From Acidobacteriota bacterium (GTDB taxonomy: Bacteria > Acidobacteriota > Polarisedimenticolia > Gp22-AA2), in assembly GCA_027297005.1 (NCBI GenBank), contig JAPUIN010000056.1:1-8569 (forward strand): a stretch of 8,569 nucleotides of DNA, read 5' to 3'. Positions 5,736-8,569 of the stretch are shown piece after piece (within the stretch, counting starts at the first letter, position 1; every line of letters starts with the position of its first letter). Both the position numbers and the translations under genes were made by a program. The notes beneath the pieces were generated by a model. It was not told where the DNA came from. It was given only the letters and a program-made list of their open reading frames with translations, and searched no databases.

Positions 5736-7022
5736 TCAAAGCCCGAGGGCGCGCGCCAGGGCGTTCAAGTCGGGCACCTCGAGGTCGGGCATCGCCTCGG
5801 CATGCGGCGCCAGACCGGTCCCACGCCTCAGGCTCTTCCGGTTGACCCGCACGGTCGTCAGCCCGAGACGCTTGGCAGGAGCATGGTCATGATAGAGACT
5901 CTGCGCCACGTGCAGAATCCGTTCCTTCGACACGCCCAATCGGTGGAGGGCCGCTTCGAACATTCTCGGGGATGGCTTATACGCCCCCACCTGCTGTGCC
6001 GTGATCACCTCGTCGAATGGGACTTCGAGATGCCGCGCCGTGCCCCGGAACAGGTCGTCGTCCACGTTCGACAGAATGACCAGTCGATAGCGCTCCTTCA
6101 ACCGGCCAAGCGCATCGACCGTATCGGGAAACGGCGGCCAGCGCGTGATCGAATCGGGGAACGCATCGAGTTCCGGCGCAGGGATCCCGACGTCGAGATC
6201 CGCGGCGATGCCGGCCATGACATCGCGCAGGATCTGCCGGTACGGCCTGTAGGGCCGGGCCTCCGCCGCCGCCTCATGCTTGGCGTACAGATCGAGGATC
6301 GTCCCATTGGCAGGCCGCATGCCGTGCGCTTGCAGGAGGGCGCCGACCTCGGAAAGGATCCCGCGCTCCCAGTAGACCAGCGTCCCGTAGCAGTCGAATG
6401 TCAGGTGGGTGAACACCTCGGGGCGGATCGCCACGCGGCCGGCGTCCGCCGGACCGGCGGGAGACCCGCCCTCCCCGGCGCTCCGCATGAGCCCCAGATC
6501 GTCGACGATCTCCGCGCCGAGCCGCGTGAAGGCCTCCGGCGCGATCCGGATCTTCATGCCCCGGCCTCCGCCGCCGATGATGACCCAGTCGAGCACCATG
6601 ATCCGCGCATCGACGAACAGGGGAACGCCGGCCGGCAGGGCGAGCGGCGTGACGCCTCCGACCTCCATTCCGGTCAGCACCTTCATTTCCTCCGCCGTGG
6701 CGAAAGAGGCCTTATTGACGCAAAGCAACTTCTTCGCCCGACGGTTGACGTCGAGTCGCGTTGTCGCCAGCACGACGCAGGCGATGTACGACTTCGGCTC
6801 TTTCCTGGAGGCGACGATGATCGTGTTGCAGGCGTGCTCCAGCGGATAATCGTATTGCTCGCAGAACGCCGCCGTGTCGGCGAACGCCGGCTCGATCAAG
6901 ATGATCTCGTGCGGCAGGCAGAGCGACTCGATCACCGCCCGGACGCGCGCCGCCGGATCGTCGGGCCCGTTTCCGCCCGCCCCGCTCCCCGGGTCTCCGC
7001 CGCCGCCAGCTTCATCCATCAT
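5736..7022 (-). CDS. YbaK/EbsC-type aminoacyl-tRNA deacylase domain fused to a type II HAD (haloacid dehalogenase-like) domain
   Basis: One 428-residue reading frame holds two complete domains. Residues about 25-182 are YbaK/EbsC-like, the family that clears mischarged aminoacyl-tRNA: N-T-I-I-V (66-70), A-T-T-R-L-D-V-N (86-93), A-S-F-A (105-108), L-T-G-M-E-V-G-G-V-T-P (116-126), L-F-V-D-A-R (135-140) and G-G-G-G-R-G-M-K (150-157). The catalytic Lys of E. coli-type YbaK is Asn66 here. After a Gly/Pro/Ala linker (about 183-200), residues 204-428 form a HAD domain of the haloacid-dehalogenase type II group: F-D-C-Y-G-T-L (Asp210 nucleophile; Tyr, not Asp, two residues on), L-S-N (317-319), Y-K-P (348-350) and Q-S-L-Y-H-D-H (374-380, Asp379). 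ATG 7022 overlaps the lysE stop (ATGA) and has AAGGGG 5 nt upstream. Two genes joined by loss of a stop or by a sequencing error is the main alternative. HAD substrate unknown. Confidence 0.85.
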   Translation of the reverse strand: MMDEAGGGGDPGSGAGGNGPDDPAARVRAVIESLCLPHEIILIEPAFADTAAFCEQYDYPLEHACNTIIVASRKEPKSYIACVVLATTRLDVNRRAKKLLCVNKASFATAEEMKVLTGMEVGGVTPLALPAGVPLFVDARIMVLDWVIIGGGGRGMKIRIAPEAFTRLGAEIVDDLGLMRSAGEGGSPAGPADAGRVAIRPEVFTHLTFDCYGTLVYWERGILSEVGALLQAHGMRPANGTILDLYAKHEAAAEARPYRPYRQILRDVMAGIAADLDVGIPAPELDAFPDSITRWPPFPDTVDALGRLKERYRLVILSNVDDDLFRGTARHLEVPFDEVITAQQVGAYKPSPRMFEAALHRLGVSKERILHVAQSLYHDHAPAKRLGLTTVRVNRKSLRRGTGLAPHAEAMPDLEVPDLNALARALGL

Positions 7023-7657
7023 GACGTCCCCTTCAATCCCGAGACCGCCGTCGCGACGCCCAGCGCAACCAGCACTCCTCCCGACACGTAGCGCTGTACG
7101 CGCATGACCCGCGGGCGCCCCCGCAGCCATCCTCCGGCCGTGCCGGCCATCAGGGCGTAGACGCCATCACTCACGATCCCCATCAGGACGAACAGGGTCC
7201 CGAGGATCATGATCTGCGAGGAGGCCGAACCGCGGGACGGATCGACGAACTGTGGCAGGAAGGCGAAGAAGAAGAGCGCCGTCTTGGGATTGAGCACGTT
7301 GACCACCACCCCCTGTCTGAAGATCCGCAGGAGCGTCGTCGGCTCCCTGTTGCGCGAAGCGGCCTCCTCCTCGTGCGCCAGGATGCGGCGCAGGCCGAGA
7401 TAGACGAGATAGAGCGCTCCGAGCATTTTGACGACGCCGAGCGCGGCCGACGACGAGACGAGAAGCGCCGACAGGCCGAGCGCGGCGGCCGCGATGTGCA
7501 CGAGCGTTCCGGCCCCGATGCCGAGCGTCGAGACGATCCCCGCCCGGCGTCCCTGATCCAGGCTGCGCGCCACGATGTACATCACCGCCGGCCCCGGCGT
7601 GAGGAGGAGGGCCATTGACGCGGCAACGAACAGCGACAGCGCGGGCCAGTCGGGCAT
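7019..7657 (-). CDS. LysE/RhtB family amino-acid exporter
   Basis: A 212-residue inner-membrane protein of the LysE/RhtB translocator family, which exports amino acids and their derivatives by proton exchange. Family signatures are L-L-T-P-G-P (18-23) in the first helix, R-S-L-D-Q-G-R-R-A-G (31-40), L-G-A-L-Y-L-V-Y-L-G (79-88) and N-P-K-T-A-L-F-F-F-A-F-L-P-Q-F (123-137). Hydrophobic stretches fit the usual six spans (about 5-28, 40-65, 68-90, 115-137, 148-172, 188-208). The start at ATG 7657 is firm: GGGAGG lies 6 nt upstream, and the upstream cupin stop is one base away. The stop overlaps the start of the YbaK-HAD gene, so the two are translationally coupled. The substrate cannot be read from sequence; the neighbour hints at an unwanted amino acid, which is inference. 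Confidence 0.92.
   Translation of the reverse strand: MPDWPALSLFVAASMALLLTPGPAVMYIVARSLDQGRRAGIVSTLGIGAGTLVHIAAAALGLSALLVSSSAALGVVKMLGALYLVYLGLRRILAHEEEAASRNREPTTLLRIFRQGVVVNVLNPKTALFFFAFLPQFVDPSRGSASSQIMILGTLFVLMGIVSDGVYALMAGTAGGWLRGRPRVMRVQRYVSGGVLVALGVATAVSGLKGTS
7028..7033 (-). promoter_or_regulatory. Ribosome binding site of the YbaK-HAD fusion gene
   Basis: On the minus strand AAGGGG precedes the ATG at 7022 by 5 bases and lies inside the last codons of lysE. It selects this ATG over upstream in-frame codons that would extend into lysE, and supports coupled translation. Confidence 0.6.
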
Positions 7658-7658
7658 G

Positions 7659-8075
7659 TCAATCCTCCCATTCCCCGCCGGGTGCAAAGATCACGAGCAG
7701 CGACAGATCGGCATCGATCTTCTCGAACCTGTGCTCGGCGTCACGCCGCACGTAGATCACATCACCCGGACCGATCCTGCGCCGCTTCCCCTCGACGACG
7801 ATCTCGGCCCGACCGCCCATGACGTAGTAGATCTCGTCCCGCGCGTGCGGGGTCTGGTGGTCGTCGGCTCCGGCCGGCAGCTCGTACAGGCCCGCCATCA
7901 GCGCGGGCACGTTCAGAAACTCGAGCCACGGTCCGCCCTCATCGGCCCGCTTCTCCTGCAGCCCCGCCCGGGGGAAGATCGCGAACGACGGCTCACCGGC
8001 CACAGCCGCTGCCTGACACATCAATAAGCCGCTCACGCAAGTGATCACTGCAAACGACCAGATCCCTCTACTCAT
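7659..8075 (-). CDS. Secreted single-domain cupin protein
   Basis: A 138-residue cupin with an N-terminal Sec signal: a short basic start (M-S-R-G), a hydrophobic core (about 5-24) and an A-V-A site for cleavage near residue 26. Cys20 is not in a good lipobox, so a soluble periplasmic protein is more likely than a lipoprotein. The cupin barrel (about 45-132) shows motif 1 as D-D-H-Q-T-P-H-A-R-D-E-I-Y-Y-V-M-G-G, giving probable metal ligands His73 or His77 and Glu81. Motif 2 is G-P-G-D-V-I-Y-V-x-x-x-x-E-H-R-F with His115. A divalent-metal site is therefore plausible, but the reaction or ligand is unknown. The ATG at 8075 is clear, with AGGAGGG 5 nt upstream, and it starts the signal peptide. 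Its stop is one base before lysE, placing it in the lysE/YbaK-HAD operon. Confidence 0.85.
   Translation of the reverse strand: MSRGIWSFAVITCVSGLLMCQAAAVAGEPSFAIFPRAGLQEKRADEGGPWLEFLNVPALMAGLYELPAGADDHQTPHARDEIYYVMGGRAEIVVEGKRRRIGPGDVIYVRRDAEHRFEKIDADLSLLVIFAPGGEWED
7664..7669 (-). promoter_or_regulatory. Ribosome binding site of lysE
   Basis: On the minus strand GGGAGG lies 6 bases before the ATG at 7657, inside the end of the cupin gene. It settles the lysE start against the in-frame ATG ten codons upstream. Confidence 0.65.
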
Positions 8076-8080
8076 TTCGA

Positions 8081-8088
8081 CCCTCCTC
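8081..8088 (-). promoter_or_regulatory. Strong Shine-Dalgarno sequence of the cupin gene
   Basis: On the minus strand GAGGAGGG is followed by 5 bases and the ATG at 8075. It fixes the cupin start exactly at the beginning of a signal peptide, although the frame is open much further upstream. Confidence 0.75.
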
Positions 8089-8161
8089 GGATGTGGCGAA
8101 CGCCCCGTGATGGTACGACCGGACGGAATCCCCTCCTGTGACCCGGATCTCATCCGCGTCG

Positions 8162-8569
8162 TCAGGGGCCGGGCTTCCCGTCGTGGGCGGCCGACATGCC
8201 CAGAAACCCAGCCAGCAACTGCGCGAAGCGCCGCGGGGACTCCATGCCAACCAGGTGCCCCGCGCCACGTATGATCTCCTTGCGGGCTCCGGGGATCCGG
8301 GACGCCAGCCGATCCGCGACGGCGCGGAAATCGGGCCAATCACGCTCTCCGGCCACCACGAGCGCGGGCGCGGCGATCCCATCGAGGCGTTCACTCACCG
8401 GACGGTACGGGTTGTGCCGGACGTTCTCGAAATGCCAGCCGGAGTAATCATTCACCATGGCCCGCAGATCGTCCGAGAGCGCGCGATTCTCGAGGGCCGA
8501 TCCGAACGGGCCCCGCTCGATGCAGATCCGGCGGGCCGCGTCCCTATCACCCCGCGCCCCCTCCGCGGC
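8162..8569 (-). CDS. Alpha/beta hydrolase, C-terminal part (partial)
   Basis: The minus-strand frame is open from the right edge of the window to a TGA at 8162-8164, giving the last 135 residues. It matches the C-terminal half of an alpha/beta hydrolase: a cap-like helical segment, W-H-F-E-N-V-R, then A-P-A-L-V-V-A-G-E-R-D-W-P-D-F with the usual catalytic acid, and G-A-R-K-E-I-I-R-G-A-G-H-L-V-G-M-E-S-P with the catalytic His. The tail R-F-A-Q-L-L-A-G-F-L is typical. The nucleophile elbow (G-x-S-x-G) lies beyond the window. Such enzymes split esters, amides, epoxides or C-C bonds; the substrate is unknown. It lies 86 bp upstream of the cupin gene on the same strand, so it may head the same operon, but an internal promoter in the gap cannot be excluded. 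Confidence 0.87.
   Translation of the reverse strand, partial: AAEGARGDRDAARRICIERGPFGSALENRALSDDLRAMVNDYSGWHFENVRHNPYRPVSERLDGIAAPALVVAGERDWPDFRAVADRLASRIPGARKEIIRGAGHLVGMESPRRFAQLLAGFLGMSAAHDGKPGP

Noticed and set aside
5652..7091. Plus-strand open frame of 479 codons opposite the YbaK-HAD gene
   Set aside because: Its translation is Arg/His/Pro/Asp-rich without any family motif, and it lies exactly antisense to a gene with two recognisable domains. Long antisense frames are expected in GC-rich DNA.
7659..8339. Long form of the cupin protein (226 residues)
   Set aside because: The extra 88 residues are Arg/Pro-rich and overlap the alpha/beta hydrolase gene. The strong Shine-Dalgarno sequence and signal peptide place the start at 8075.
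1..8569. tRNA genes, CRISPR arrays, insertion sequences, phage genes or riboswitches
   Set aside because: I looked on both strands and found no cloverleaf with T-loop consensus, no regular spaced repeats, no transposase or integrase motifs and no riboswitch core. The gaps between genes are all under 130 bp.

Overview
The window looks like chromosomal DNA from a high-GC, Gram-negative-type bacterium. The base composition is strongly GC-rich, codons favour G or C in third position, and there is a PilZ domain and a Sec-exported periplasmic cupin. The gene mix (PilZ with a receiver-like domain, DUF4870, YciI, DUF1330, agmatine deiminase family) would fit an uncultured soil or sediment lineage such as Acidobacteriota, Eisenbacteria-like phyla or deltaproteobacterial relatives. 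Nothing here fixes the phylum. I see no tRNA, rRNA, CRISPR, insertion sequence or phage gene.

Layout: positions 1-1886 are plus-strand genes. These are the last 31 codons of a zinc-type alcohol dehydrogenase/quinone oxidoreductase, an enoyl-CoA hydratase/isomerase, and a TIM-barrel amidohydrolase; they look like a small catabolic cluster. Positions 1963-8569 are all minus-strand and converge on the first group at about 1887-1962. In transcription order (right to left) they are: the C-terminal part of an alpha/beta hydrolase; a secreted cupin; a LysE/RhtB exporter; a YbaK/EbsC-HAD fusion protein; a YciI-like protein; a DUF1330 protein; a DUF4870 membrane protein; an agmatine deiminase family enzyme; an unrecognised basic protein; and a PilZ protein with a degenerate receiver domain.

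How they work together: cupin, lysE and the YbaK-HAD gene are packed with a 1-nt gap and an ATGA overlap behind good ribosome binding sites, so they are very probably one operon, perhaps led by the alpha/beta hydrolase. yciI and the DUF1330 gene are coupled through a TGATG overlap. The DUF4870 and agmatine deiminase genes are 26 nt apart. Four GC-rich inverted repeats lie in the gaps, none followed by a T-run.

The most unusual element is the single-polypeptide fusion of a tRNA-editing-type YbaK domain to a haloacid-dehalogenase-type HAD domain, directly downstream of an amino-acid-exporter-type gene. It invites the idea of a module that handles a toxic or non-protein amino acid, but that is inference. 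The second is the PilZ protein, whose receiver-like half has lost every recognisable phosphorylation residue.
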